Shown here: positions 1-10,835 of the stretch, one piece after another | How the letters are laid out: each line of letters opens with the position of its first letter | Numbering within the stretch: position 1 is the first letter of the stretch | From: Rhododendron vialii | Lineage: Eukaryota > Streptophyta > Magnoliopsida > Ericales > Ericaceae | Direction: 5' to 3' | Assembly (NCBI RefSeq): GCF_030253575.1 | Contig: NC_080561.1 | Span: forward strand, 5,137,001-5,201,000 | DNA: 64,000 nucleotides | Notes under the pieces: generated by a model | What the model saw: only the letters and a program-made list of their open reading frames with translations | Databases searched by the model: none | What the model was told of the DNA's origin: nothing | Made by a program: the position numbers and the translations under genes

Positions 1-1
1 T

Positions 2-157
2 AGCCGGAAGGCGTCAGAGAGGGCAGACCTCGAGAGCGAATTCAAATTATGTGCTCATTACCTTGTTCCCCTCTCATCAAGTGGTGCTAGTACTTCAAAT
101 CAAACAAGAGTTTTGAATCCGAATGACAGGAGATCAATGTCGGGGATTTATAAGTAG
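2..157 (+). pseudogene. 3' fragment of an ATL42-like RING-H2 gene, cut by the window edge
   Basis: In the frame ending at the TAG at 155-157 the peptide contains PLSSGASTSNQTR and NPNDRRSMSG. These match the C-terminal variable part of the neighbouring RING-H2 genes (PLSSGANTSNPTR, HPNEKRSMSEI). After this point the reading frame stops, about 60 residues earlier than in the intact paralogues, and the conserved RLWLPIARKTVQWY tail is missing. The RING part would lie left of the window and cannot be seen. It is most likely a decayed seventh member of the tandem array. A live gene with a shortened C-terminus is the alternative. Confidence 0.6.
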
Positions 158-3100
158 CAGCACTAGAAGAGTCTTGTGTACTTTTTGAAGCTCTCTCAAT
201 GCTTTTCTTTTCCTATTGTAATGATTTTATGATAGCGAAATCATTACAATAGTTTCATCAACACTATATTTTAAGTTCTTAAACCTTTTTTTACAACACA
301 CCCATTAAGCATTGCAGTTTGCACAATCAGGCAGCCAATGATTTAACAAGATTTTGAGTATCCACATCTTTCATGTGCAAGTGCGTTAGTGTGTTCACAT
401 TTTCTATAATCGTTACAACACAAACTGTTTTTATTAATGTCAATCAAGGATGACCGATCAGGGTAGAAGAGCCCCGGCATGTGACCTGGTCAAGTTTCTA
501 TATTTCCCCAGCATTACAGTATTGATGAAAAACGATATCACAATTTACACGTTATGATTTTTGTCTATGCTCGTCTGCCTGATTTTGAAATCTTGCATCC
601 GTACCTGATTCCAATTCACTACCAAACTCAACTTTGGCCTTGTATTGCTTGCAAGCAACATCCACATTATAGTTTTTGTTTTAATAGGTTTTAACAAGTC
701 CATGCTAATCCAACTTCCATAATTAACCAATTCCAATTTGGTCCCTTTTGCTATAGAAATTGATATTAAAAGCTTGGCATTGCGTAAAACTGATGAGAAC
801 GAACGAGAGCAACCTAGCTTTACAGTCGCTTAATCTCCTTTGTCTATTAAGATTCTGGATGATGAAGAAGAATCTCTCTCTCTCTGGATTTTTTTTTTTT
901 TTTTTATAGAAAATAGTTATATAGTCTAGTCACCTCTGTTTAATTGGCTTGTTACCGTCCTAGCAATAAAATCAATAATGTCTCGATCAAAAGGCAAATT
1001 AAACAGAAGGAATGAACATATTTGTATAAAATACAAACAGTTCCATCAAAACGGCAGACATCATCACAGAGACGGAAGCAGGATTTCAATATGATGCGGG
1101 AGAATTACTTCTTTTAAAAAACATGTACGATACAAAAGGTGATATTAATTCAGTCAATTAAATTACAAAAATGATGCCCGAAAGATTTTGTTTTTGGTCA
1201 ACTTGTATGGATTGTAAACGAGCTGAATCTAGGCCTCCTGGTTATTGTCTCTAATTGAGATAGTTAATCCTACTTGGTTGTATGTTTATATCGTATTGAT
1301 GAAATCTCTTACCATTTTGGCCACACAAAAAAAAGGAGCCGAATATTAAAATATATGTTCAGATTCGTTCGTTAAGTTTTTACGTGAACACGAACTCGAG
1401 CCGAACTAAATGAAAATTTGACGAACCGAGCCCGACCTGAGCTTGCCTAGGTTTGAGTCGAACTCGAGCTTATTTACGAGTCTTAAACAGCCAATAATAT
1501 CATATATTTATGCTCTCACATAGATCCAAAAATGCTAATAAAATTTTACTATGTACATACATTCATACATATGTAAAACGATAAAAAGTATACATAAATA
1601 AGTTTTTAGTAATTGTAAATGTTTACACTTGTACTAGTTCTAAAATTTTGAATATGTACATATAAAAAATTGTCATACAAATCCCATGATATACATATAT
1701 TCCAAGTTCATGAGTCTAATCGAGCCGAACACTGCTAGGTTCATGTTCGGCTCATTTAGGAAATGAGCCCAAAATTGAGGCTCGGGTTCAGTTCATTTAG
1801 TAGACGAATTGAATTCAAATACCTTCACCGAGTCGAGTTTCGAACAGTTCACAAACGGCTTAGTTCATTTATAGCCCTATGAAACTATATAATTTTATAC
1901 CCCTCCATTTCTAAGTGCCAGTCCCCTTTTTCGTTTTGGGATATTCCAAAAAATTTGTCCCCTTGGAAAATCAAGAATCTTAAATTGGTTATTTTCGAAG
2001 GAAATTTCTAAAATCAGCACAATAGGCTGACAATAATGAGTGTGTGAATATGTATTAAAAGGTGTAAAAAAATACACAAGAATATATGTTTTTCTTGTCT
2101 TCTTATGTGCTTATACTGGACTGACAATAGAAAGACCGATCTGCAAAAGCTATCCTCATAAATATCTATAATTGTCTTTCAAATGATTATCCTCATAAAT
2201 ATCTATCCTCATAAAAGCTATCCTCATAAATATCTTAGAATAATGTGGAATAACACATTGAGATTGAAATTAAATTGTAACGATAACATGTCCAATTAAA
2301 AAGCAAGAATCCACGAAATTGACTAACAATTAGGAAAATATGGAGTAATTTTTTACAAAAAAATATCAGAGTAATTAAAAAAAAAAAATGAAACTTTGGT
2401 AGGACGGTTGCCTCTGTATCCAACCCCCTTGGTTCATCTTGGAGAAACAAAAAAAATTTAAAACTTAGGTTAGACATTCCGCCGGCATGTCCATCCACCT
2501 CTTGGTCTATTCTCAGACATCATAGACCCCAATTCCTTTTCTTTCTTTGTTTTCTTTTTTCTTAATATTCCAATTACATGGGCAATAGAAAAAAATAAAT
2601 CGATTTTATGATCATCGACCCAACTTGATGATAGCGAAAGCTACCTAGGTTAGAGAGAGAGAGCCAAAGCTACCTAGACTGCATTCTTTTAAATTTATAA
2701 GTTTGGAATTTATTTCGGTATATTTTACTTTTCGCAACTTTTTGTTTAGCTTTTTGACACAATTTTAGGGGTTAATCGTTCGTATCGATGAGACGAATTG
2801 AAAAAGTATAAAAATATGGGCCGACGTTAAAAAAAATTCAAATAAGACAACACTTAAAATCCAAAAGACAACTGTTGTATAATTTTTTCGTCTTTAGTGA
2901 GCTTTTTTTGCTTTTGGTCATAATTTTATACTTTTTATACTCCTCTCGTCGAGACCAATGATTATTCCAAAAAAAAAAAAAATCACCCGAATCTAACAAA
3001 AATTCAGAAAAGACGAATAAAAGACACAAAATAAATAAATAAGTTAAGTTCAGAAGAATCAGCCAAGAGCTGCCAATGATGCCGGCTAAGAAAGGGTGGA

Positions 3101-3430
3101 TCTTCACTTAGTAATGCTCATTCCCATTCTTGTTTAAGCTTCATTTTGTCAAGCATGACGAGTAAGTTGATTGCTCATCGATAACCGAATGATCAAACTA
3201 CGTTGTTCTTGCAAATTTAACCGGCAAATATGATGCGTGGCTTGGGACTTAATAGTTCACTCCCTTTTGAAATTTCAAGTTAGAAAACTCAACTCTTATA
3301 TATGGGGTTCGGTCCATAGGGAATGTTCTGACCGTGAATGGTGATTAGATTGAATTCCCAGAGATTAATCACGATGTGCGTAAAGTCGTCTGGACACCCA
3401 AAGTTATCAAAAAAATTCCTATCCTATGCT
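158..3430. other. Gene-free stretch with repeat remnants
   Basis: No convincing gene was seen. About 1355-1880 holds a dispersed repeat rich in 'gagccgaac/cgagctcg' motifs, ending near 'tagccctat', of a kind seen in many plant genomes. About 2155-2235 is a short tandem repeat of 'tatcctcataaatatct'. About 3060-3330 is related to DNA downstream of the second ATL gene (8150-8400; shared 'atgccggctaag' and 'gtggatctt'), so it is part of the array's duplicated spacer. The minus-strand segment 545-760 reads as a coding-like fragment containing KAKVEFGSELE, related to sequence near 21790 (see findings). Confidence 0.5.
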
Positions 3431-3431
3431 A

Positions 3432-3580
3432 GTCTTACAACAAAATCCAACAACATCCTTACACGTCAGCACTGGAGCCCACAACATCCTTACACGACAG
3501 CACTGAAGCCCACAAATGGAGGGCTCTAATTTTGTCGTGTAAGGACATTGTAACTATGTTGTAGGATTTTATTGTAAACG
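3432..3580. mobile_element. Small hairpin MITE upstream of the first ATL gene
   Basis: The ends form an imperfect inverted repeat: left 'ttacaacaaaatccaacaac' and the reverse complement of the right end 'ttacaataaaatcctacaac', both followed by 'tccttacacg'. Inside is a direct repeat of about 27 bp ('acaacatccttacacg..cagcactg'). It sits directly 5' of the conserved ATL promoter block at 3592. No target-site duplication was established. Confidence 0.5.
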
Positions 3581-3591
3581 TAACCTTTCCC

Positions 3592-3638
3592 GTCACAAGA
3601 ATACAGGCAGGAACAACCTTAGAAGAAACGAAGGATAG
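3592..3638 (+). promoter_or_regulatory. Conserved ATL-array promoter block, copy 1
   Basis: The block reads 'tcacaagaatac.ggcagg' followed by 'aacaacctta.aagaaacgaaggata'. Near-identical blocks lie upstream of three other copies, at 6194, 12036 and (minus strand) 24851. It lies about 190 bp before the ATG. A TATA-like 'tatataaa' is at 3686-3693, and a second conserved leader block ('aaaaccctttctctcacatc') is at 3699-3720. Conservation outside coding sequence may mean a shared cis-regulatory module or only recent duplication. Confidence 0.55.
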
Positions 3639-3779
3639 TCAATGCATAAGAAAGCAATAACATCAAACAAAAATCCCCTCTCCCATATATAAATCTTCCA
3701 AAACCCTTTCTCTCACATCATTATTCACACTTTCAGTTGGAAACAAATTCCCAATTGATTCCAACGCTCAAATTTTCCC

Positions 3780-5015
3780 ATGAATCAATTGATTTTCCTC
3801 TTTTCACTTCTCCTTCCTATTTTTTGCTATGTTGAAGCACAATCATCCTCGGACCAGGACAACCCGCTCTTGCAACCTTCGGCCAACAATTTCGAACCGA
3901 GCGTCGCGGTAGTAATCATAATCGTGGCCATAACACTTTTACTGACCATAATCGCGGCTATGTACGCGAAATTCTGCTACAGAGTTGGTTCAGTTCACGG
4001 CAATCAACATTTTCCAGACGGGTTGATTAGACCCAGTCCGCGATCTTCGGGGATCGATAAGATAGTGATCGAATCGCTTCCGTTTTTCAAGTTCTCTGCC
4101 CTTAAAGGGTTGAGGGGAGGGCTGGAATGCGCGGTCTGTCTTTCCAAATTCGAAGAAATTGAAGTTCTTCGGTTGTTGCCAAAGTGCAAGCACGCGTTTC
4201 ACATCAATTGCGTCGATCGGTGGCTTGAGAACCACTCCAGCTGCCCTCTCTGCAGGCAGAGAATCAGCGTCGAGGATTTAACGTACACGAATAGCATGAG
4301 GTTTTTGTCGAGCCAGTCGGAGGGGAGGATGGACTCGAACGTGGAGCTGTTTGTTCAGAGGGAGGACAGTCGTCGGCACGGGTCTATGAGATTTGGCATT
4401 GGAAGCAGTTTTCGGAAGTTCGAAAAGGGTGTTGTGAAGGAAGATGAATTCCCAATCCAAGAAGACAGCGATGGCGTTGGCGAAAACGATAAGAGCTTGC
4501 ATAAGTTCAATCACAAGATAATTATGTCCAATGCTGTGTTGAAGAGCAGGTGGAGCAATCTTAGCTCCTCTGACCTTCTGTTCTTGAGTTCAGAAATGCT
4601 TGGTGATGTCTCAAGCAACAGATTTTCGCCTTTGGACTCGAACAAACAAGGAAACCCGACGTCACAGGCGACCGAAGAGGGTGGAATCTTGAAGAGTAAG
4701 GACGAGATGGGGACGAAAAGCCAGGATGATTCATACCCACTATCAAGTGGTGCTAATACTTTGAATCCGACGAGGAATTTGCATCCAAACGAGAAGAGAT
4801 CGATATCGGAGATAGTAGCTCATTCAAGATTCGACGAATTCAATAGGAGGACTAATAATAGTTTCAGGGAATCCTCTGTTCCTGAAAATGCTGTCCCGGA
4901 GGAAAGATTGAAGAGGCTTTGGTTGCCGATTGCGCGAAAAACAGTTCAATGGTATGCTAATAGAGATAAAAAGTCTCGACGGTTGAATTACACAAGACAA
5001 TCACTGAATGTGTGA
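3780..5015 (+). CDS. ATL42-like: ATL42/ATL12-like RING-H2 E3 ubiquitin ligase, copy 1
   Basis: Intronless gene of 411 aa. Residues 1-21 are a hydrophobic signal peptide ending VEAQ. About 41-65 is a transmembrane helix. A basic, GLD-like region (SSGIDKIVIESLPFFKF) precedes the RING-H2 finger at 117-158. Its ligands are C117, C120, C136, H138, H141, C144, C155 and C158, with the ATL-type Pro134 two residues before the third Cys and Trp148 after HINC. The tail holds RWSNLSSSDLLFL and ends ERLKRLWLPIARKTVQWY...RQSLNV, as in Arabidopsis ATL42/ATL12. ATL proteins recruit an E2 at membranes and ubiquitinate substrates; the substrate here is unknown. The start is the Met opening the signal peptide, about 90 bp after the TATA-like site. 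Family call is sure; the exact orthologue is not. Confidence 0.95.
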   Translation: MNQLIFLFSLLLPIFCYVEAQSSSDQDNPLLQPSANNFEPSVAVVIIIVAITLLLTIIAAMYAKFCYRVGSVHGNQHFPDGLIRPSPRSSGIDKIVIESLPFFKFSALKGLRGGLECAVCLSKFEEIEVLRLLPKCKHAFHINCVDRWLENHSSCPLCRQRISVEDLTYTNSMRFLSSQSEGRMDSNVELFVQREDSRRHGSMRFGIGSSFRKFEKGVVKEDEFPIQEDSDGVGENDKSLHKFNHKIIMSNAVLKSRWSNLSSSDLLFLSSEMLGDVSSNRFSPLDSNKQGNPTSQATEEGGILKSKDEMGTKSQDDSYPLSSGANTLNPTRNLHPNEKRSISEIVAHSRFDEFNRRTNNSFRESSVPENAVPEERLKRLWLPIARKTVQWYANRDKKSRRLNYTRQSLNV

Positions 5016-6162
5016 CTTCAACTATTAGCATCTCAAAATTTTTGATTTATAGATGTTTTGGAGGTAGAAAAACTTTGATCATTAGGAGAGATTTCTTGTT
5101 TAGGTAGTGTTACTGTGTTCAACAAGAACATACATATACGCCTGTTTGGATTATGACCGGCCAGGGTTTCTCATGAACCCTCATGAAATGCAATTTTCAA
5201 TATTTCTTTTGGTTGAAAATTTATCGGGCCTGATTTATTTTGCTTTTTGAAAGTTTCTTTCACGAAGCTGTAATATCAAACATTGATTGCATTATTTCGA
5301 TTCGGAAAGTTTCTTTCATGAAGCTGCAATTGTGCAAGAGTCCGTTGCCTAGTTTTAGACTTCCCTCGTTTGACAGCGTTATTCATCGATTATTAGCAGG
5401 GGGCCTAATTCAAGCGGGACAAAACCCGGTATGAACTAGGCCGACACAAAAATTGATAACACATGGGTGAGAGTCCAAGCTCAGACCAAAGACTTCTTGA
5501 ATTATTAGGTGAGTACTGTTGCATCATCCAGTTGGGGTTAATGAGACCTGGATGCTTACAGAAGGGGTAACATGAGGGGTGGCGTTCTTCCTGAATTCCT
5601 TCTTTGAAACCACTTGTCCTGATCTGGCCTGAACTCCATCTTCAAACCTAGTCCCTTCAAGGAAAGGAAAGGAACGGTCACCACCAGTGCCTAACTGGGC
5701 CGGTGAAGACTGAAAAGGCATTTCGATGGTTACGTAAGTCGTTGATCAAGAAGGTAAAATTGAGCTCTTAATTAGGTAGGTGAAAGTGGCATACCTCTAA
5801 GGGTTTGGATAATTTACCTTATATAGGACTCCTTGACTTAATCTCCAAGTTACCTCCTTTACATGCAGATTCTTTAACACGACCCGTGCGATTAGGTTCG
5901 GACCACGCACCCGGCCGGGCGGTGTGACCAAAAGTTGCCGGCTTAATGTCCACAGTTCGACCGGCCAAGTTCTTTAGTATGTTCGTGATGTCACAATCTC
6001 TCGCACGAGACGGATAAATAAGAGGGATTTGACGACGTCGCCACTTATCTTTTAGAACTGATGACATACACTGTATATTGTAAACAGAAAAATAAAAAAT
6101 AAAAAACACTTGTCACCACGTATTTGGGCTTGTACAACAAGAAAAATTCCTATTAGTGACTT

Positions 6163-6190
<28 letters not shown>
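5016..6190. other. Spacer between ATL copies 1 and 2: duplicated spacer, SINE remnant, LTR-like insertion
   Basis: 5016-5110 is the 3' block shared by the paralogues ('gatgttttggaggt'). 5250-5310 recurs at 14635-14700 and, inverted, near 25290-25330 ('atcaaac.ttgatt' and 'attatttcgat'). 5390-5545 is a SINE-like remnant also present at 16260 and 18730. About 5550-6075 is GC-richer DNA reading on the minus strand like an LTR with a TATA-like 'tatataagg'. Its ends were not found, so the LTR call is weak. A (GA)n tract lies at 6166-6193. No gene was seen. Confidence 0.45.
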
Positions 6191-6193
<3 letters not shown>

Positions 6194-6197
<4 letters not shown>

Positions 6198-6240
6198 CAA
6201 GAATACTGAATACTGGCAGGAAAAACCTTAGAATATTAAA
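6194..6240 (+). promoter_or_regulatory. Conserved ATL-array promoter block, copy 2 (displaced)
   Basis: The sequence 'gtcacaagaatactg..tactggcaggaaaaacctta' matches the blocks of copies 1, 3 and 6, with an 8-bp internal duplication of 'gaatactg'. It follows a (GA)n tract directly, as in copies 3 and 6. It is about 580 bp from the ATG rather than about 190-265, because a MITE (6247-6625) lies between it and the TATA-like 'tataaa' at 6648-6653. Confidence 0.55.
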
Positions 6241-6246
6241 CTAACC

Positions 6247-6625
6247 GAGATCAAATTTCGTCCGCTGGCGGCATAAATTATGGATTTTCCACCACCATTG
6301 TTTTGGGCCCCATGGTGCGTTAATTGGCAATCTGAACCGTTCATCTTGTAGGGCTCTTCAAAAAATTAGCTTCACCGGACATTAATAGGCGTATCAAAAT
6401 TTAAATTTTGGTTTATAAAATGGATGGTCATAGACCGTTTAACTTGACAGAATCAGACATCTTTAGGATTATAAAGTTGATTTTTTGAGTGAATATACTA
6501 CACTATAGGCCCTACAAGATGAACGACTCAGATTAGAACTATAACTGTAAACACACGGTGGGACTAACAATGGGCGGCAGTGGAAAATCCACCGTTTCCG
6601 TCACCTGTCGAAAGAATTTAATAAC
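6247..6625. mobile_element. Mutator-like MITE inserted in the promoter of ATL copy 2
   Basis: Terminal inverted repeats begin 'gagatcaaatttcgtcc' and end 'cgaaagaatttaataac'. The inner arms ('ggattttccacc...' and '...cagtggaaaatcc') also pair. The centre ('tcaaaatttaaattttggtt', then 'ataaaatggatgg') is shared with the element at 59276-59685, which has a clean 9-bp target-site duplication. Here the flanks (aaactaacc / aaaccaatt) match only in part. No transposase is encoded. Confidence 0.7.
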
Positions 6626-6775
6626 AAACCAATTTGTAGAAGGCACATATAAAGACACTCAATACACAACAAACCAATATTGTCAAAACTATTTAGCCCT
6701 CTTCTATACACAATCTCTCCCAAAAACCCTTTCTCTCACATCTTCATCCAAGTGGAACAAAATTCCAAATTCCCA

Positions 6776-8029
6776 ATGAATCAACTGATTCTCCCCTTTT
6801 CACTTCTCCTCTCTTTTTTCTGCTATGTTGAAGCACAATTACCCGCAGACGAGTACGACTCACCTTCACAAAATTTCCAACCGAGCATCGCAGCAGTGCT
6901 CGCGGTCCTGATTATAATGTTTTTCCTAACCATAGTTTTATCCATGTACACAGTATGCTGCCACGGTACCAGGGCCGCCCGCAACAATCGACGAACTCCC
7001 GAGGTGTTAGAGAGTTCGATTCCACGATCTTCTGGGGTCGACAGAATAGTGATCGAATCGCTTCCTTTCTTCAAGTTCTCTGCCCTCAGAGGGCTAAGGG
7101 GAGGGCTGGAATGCGCGGTCTGTCTCTCCAAATTCGAAGACGTTGAAGTTCTCCGGTTGTTGCCAAAGTGCAAACACGCGTTTCACATCAATTGTGTCGA
7201 TCAGTGGCTTGAAAGCCACTCCAGTTGTCCTCTTTGTAGGCAGAGAATCAGCGTTGAGGATTTAACGGGCTCAAATAGTTCGAGGGTTTTGTCGAGCCAG
7301 TCGGAGGTGAGGGAGGACTCGAACGTGGAGCTATTTGTTCAGAGGGAGGATAGCCGTCGACACGGGTCTTCAAGATTTAGCATTGGAAGCAGTTTTAGGA
7401 AATTCGAAAAGGGTGTTGTTGTAAAGGAAGACGTGTTGCCAATCCGCAAAGCTTGCGAAGGTCTTGAGGAAAATGACAAGTTTCTGCATAAACTCAACCA
7501 CAAGATTATTATGTCTGATTCTGTGTTCAAGAGCAGGTGGAGCAATCTTAGTTCCTCTGACCTTCTCTTCTTGAGTTCAGAAATGCTTGGCGATGTCTCA
7601 AGCAATAGGTTTCCTCTTTTGGATTCAAACACCCAAGAAAACTCTACCACATGGGCGACTAACGAGGGTGAAATCGCGAAGATTAAGGATGGCACGGGGA
7701 TGAAAATGGATTTCGAAACCAAGGTTGGCGAATTAAACCAGAACGATTCATACCTGTTATCGAGTGGTGGTAATTCTTTGAATCCATCGAGGAATTTGCA
7801 TCCGAACGAGAAGAGATCGATGTCGGATATCGTTGTTCATTCAAGATTCAAGGAAATGGATACGAGGAATAACAGCGTCAGGGAATCCTCTGTCCCGGAA
7901 AATGCTGCCAAGGAGGAAAGATTGAAGAGGCTTTGGTTGCCGATTGCGCGAAAAACAGTTCAATGGTATGCTAGTAGAGATAAAAAGTATCGACATTCAA
8001 ATTACACAAGACAATCATTGGATGTGTAG
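6776..8029 (+). CDS. ATL42-like: ATL42/ATL12-like RING-H2 E3 ubiquitin ligase, copy 2
   Basis: Intronless, 417 aa from the Met that opens the signal peptide (MNQLILPFSLLLSFFCYVEA). The reading frame is open back to an ATG at 6680, which would add 32 residues without a clear leader. I prefer 6776 because all paralogues start at the same place and 6680 lies about where transcription should begin, some 30 bp after the TATA-like site. The transmembrane helix is about 37-60. The RING-H2 finger is 113-154 with all eight ligands. The tail ends ...RLKRLWLPIARKTVQWYASRDKK...QSLDV. Membrane-bound E3 ligase by family. Its promoter is interrupted by a MITE, so expression may differ from copy 1. Confidence 0.95.
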   Translation: MNQLILPFSLLLSFFCYVEAQLPADEYDSPSQNFQPSIAAVLAVLIIMFFLTIVLSMYTVCCHGTRAARNNRRTPEVLESSIPRSSGVDRIVIESLPFFKFSALRGLRGGLECAVCLSKFEDVEVLRLLPKCKHAFHINCVDQWLESHSSCPLCRQRISVEDLTGSNSSRVLSSQSEVREDSNVELFVQREDSRRHGSSRFSIGSSFRKFEKGVVVKEDVLPIRKACEGLEENDKFLHKLNHKIIMSDSVFKSRWSNLSSSDLLFLSSEMLGDVSSNRFPLLDSNTQENSTTWATNEGEIAKIKDGTGMKMDFETKVGELNQNDSYLLSSGGNSLNPSRNLHPNEKRSMSDIVVHSRFKEMDTRNNSVRESSVPENAAKEERLKRLWLPIARKTVQWYASRDKKYRHSNYTRQSLDV

Positions 8030-9265
8030 CTTCAATTTTCCGCCTCTCGAAATTTGCGTTTGTTGATGATTTGGAGGTTGAAATTCTTTTCATTCTTTCG
8101 AAGAAATGTTTTGCTTAGGTAGGGTGGTCACCCGGGTCCATGAACAAAAATTTGACTTTACAATTATGCCGGCTAAGGAAGCGTGGATCTTTACTGAGTC
8201 AGGCTCATGCCCATTCTTTATTGTTTGCACCTTGCGAGGGAAGAGAGAGATTTGCCTTCAATATGTAATTCATTCCGTTAATAGTCACAGTTTGTTTTGT
8301 AGAGTTCGACAATCGTATCATTTGTTGCGATAATTGATAAAACATTAACAACCCAATGATCGAAGTACATTATTCCTTTAAAAATGACCGGAAAACAGTG
8401 TCCTGAGAATAAACTTTCGGTATATATTTGATTCGGTCATGTGGTTACTGATATACGAGTCAACATGGAGTACATATTTCAAATAAGCAATTACCACAAG
8501 TAGTCTGACGGATTTAAATGGCAGGTGACTAATTTCATAATGGTATAAAAGCTTAAGTGTCTAATTAAAAATTATTTATGATTGAGGTGTTGATGAGACA
8601 AATGAAAGTTTAGAGTTTATTTTGAAATTTTCTCTTATAAATACATCAAACTCGTTGAGCTCTATGAATAAAACTGTTCATATAATATTTTGGGTTCAAG
8701 ATGAAGCCCATTTTCGCGTCGATTGCCCGTTGAAACTTAAAACATTCTTCAAAAACTCACACCCTTGACAATCTATGCAGAATCGGATTTTGCTCAATAT
8801 TTTCCCCATCAAAGGAAAATAATTTTTTTTTTTACTAAGAATAGGAAGTACAACAAATTAAAAAGATCATTAGCAAAATGCCATCAACGCTTAACAGGCA
8901 TATCAAACCTAATTGGAGAAAGATAGAATTTGGATAATGGTTTACTTGGATTACTAGTGTCTTGGGTTAGTGCTATATGTTTCGGTAGCTTTGGTTTCTT
9001 ACGGTTTACTTCAACCAAAATAAAAATCAAACCGAATTTAATTTTAAATAAAATCCAACGCTGAACCGGACCAATAACTCGAAAAAACCAAACCAGATTA
9101 ATTTTCTTGGTCGATTCGATTTCATCGGTATTTATTAAAGAGAATGACGAGAAAAACTTGAATGTCACCAACATATCTCTTGTACAATGTTAAAAATACT
9201 GGCCCAAGCCTCAACAAAACAAAGAAGCAATTTGAACTTCCGAAGAACAACAAACATAAGGAGGA
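8030..9265. other. Spacer downstream of ATL copy 2, no gene
   Basis: 8030-8110 is the conserved ATL 3' block. 8148-8400 is related to 3060-3260 upstream of copy 1, so it is duplicated spacer. 8880-9180 holds an 'aaccgaaccga'-type dispersed repeat (minus sense), also seen near 18430-18545, 19110-19590 and 25330-25480. I saw no coding gene. Confidence 0.45.
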
Positions 9266-9274
9266 TTAGAAGGT

Positions 9275-9500
9275 GTTCCACTTTTTAAAAAGTTAACTTT
9301 TTTTCAAACGGAGGTAATTTCAAACTCAAATATAATGAAAATGAAAAATATTTTTTCAATTTTTTTTGCACCGTTTAAAAGATCTTAATGAGATCTATCA
9401 AACAAGATCCATATTGGTAGGAAAATTATTTGTGTAAACACATAATTTTTGAGCTTGAAATTGCCTTCTTTTTCAAAAAGTTCTTTTTTTACAAAACCGA
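9275..9500. mobile_element. MITE with long terminal inverted repeats
   Basis: The left arm ('aaaaagttaacttttttt.caaacggaggtaatttcaa.ctcaaa') pairs with the right arm ('tttgagcttgaaattgcctt..ttttcaaaaagttc'). The centre contains 'gttt.aaaagatcttaatgag' and 'atctatcaaacaa'. Related copies occur at about 50515-50760 and at 63900-64000, where the window cuts the element. No protein is encoded. Confidence 0.6.
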
Positions 9501-9529
9501 AATTACCATATGGGGACGAGATCTTCTTG

Positions 9530-10530
9530 AAATGGTGCAAGTGTTCTGCGCCTAGATTCGATCTGAGTCATTCGTGTTATCGGGGTTCAGATTTGGATCA
9601 GTCGGTTCGGGCTTCGCTCCTGGCTCCTTCCTTACAGCTCTGTGCGTCCTCCGCTCAACCTGCAAGAAAGTTACTAAGACTGGTGGCAGCCAATTGACCC
9701 TCTTACGATCAAGTCAGATCTAGGGAGAAGAAGATAGGCCTCCGTTAAGGAGAAACGGCGTCCTCCCTAACGACTGTTTGGCCGTGACGGGAAGAGCGTC
9801 GACGGCCTCGGGAAAGAGATAGGCCTCAGGAAGAATACAGACCTCGAGAAGAACATGAACAGTACAATGAACAATGTTATTTCATGCTTCAGACGATCAA
9901 ATCGGCGTTTTCCACCAACTTTCGGGATCCTGATCGTGAGAGGATTCTGGTTCCTTCCTCTGTTTACTCCACGCCTCCGCCGCTGGACCTGCAACAAGTC
10001 ACTAGGGTTGTGGAAGCCCAGTGGCCCTCCGACGATCAAGTTAGATGTAAGGAGAGAGGTTTAGGTCTAAAGTTAGGGTAGAACGACATACCTCTTTAGG
10101 TTAGAGTCCCTTTGTATTTATAGATCTTGGTTTGCTTGGCCTCCAAGCTAGTGCGTGAAGGTCACGCTTGGGTAACCGCCTCGGATGACGTCATCGATGA
10201 TGCACCGAATAAGGTGGTTACGGAGCACATGGCCAGGTCAGCCATTTGTGAGGATTATTCTCGATGCTGTGTCTCATCAGGGCTTGCTTGGGAGCCCTTG
10301 GTGGGGTCAGTACGGAGCTCTCGGTGGTTTGTCTTCGGGGTTGGTACGGAACCCTTGGGTGCCGTCGGTAATATGTCTCGGGGGTCGGTACGGAGCCTTC
10401 GGTGGTATGTCTTCGGGATCGGAATGGAGCTCCATTTATTCGGGCCACTACACGTGCCAAGATGAACGGTCCGATCGACTGCTCTACACTCGTTCGATAG
10501 GGAGCTGCTCAGCAGTATCCCTGAGTCTAT
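9530..10530 (-). mobile_element. LTR-retrotransposon fossil, probably Ty3/gypsy LTR sequence
   Basis: GC-rich insertion in AT-rich spacer. On the minus strand there is a TATA-like 'tctataaatac' followed by 'cttgatcgtcggagggcc', typical of LTR transcript regions of some plant Ty3/gypsy elements. A second diverged copy of that part lies near 9640-9720. Duplicated native spacer resumes at about 10530, which suggests where the insertion ends. No gag or pol was seen. It is a broken remnant with undefined ends. Confidence 0.4.
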
Positions 10531-10835
10531 CAAGTGAGTACTCATCTAATACGTACGTGATTTTCGAAACCACCAGTGAGAAAACGAGCCATGATCATGG
10601 TTTTTCTTTTTTCCTTCAAATAATTCAGTATCCAGCCAAGTAGTTTGATTAATCAAGTATCCAGCCAAGCATTTTTATCTTATAGCTAGCTATTCACACA
10701 GAGTTACAACTTATGTTAAAAGGTGTTGCAACCTTTCAAACAAAACCTCCCTCGATATAAAAAGAAAACTTAAAAAAAAAAACAAATGAAAACCCATTAG
10801 TTATTTTGAAATTCACTAAACAACTACCGTGGTGG

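Noticed and set aside
4004-4189. Antisense open frames beginning MHFGNNRRTS opposite the RING in every ATL copy
   Set aside because: They recur only because the RING coding strand is conserved; codon constraint and the domain lie on the gene strand. They are shadows.
10185-10643. 152-codon frame in the GC-rich block at 10.2-10.6 kb
   Set aside because: GC-rich LTR-like DNA gives long frames on both strands; no family match and no splice context.
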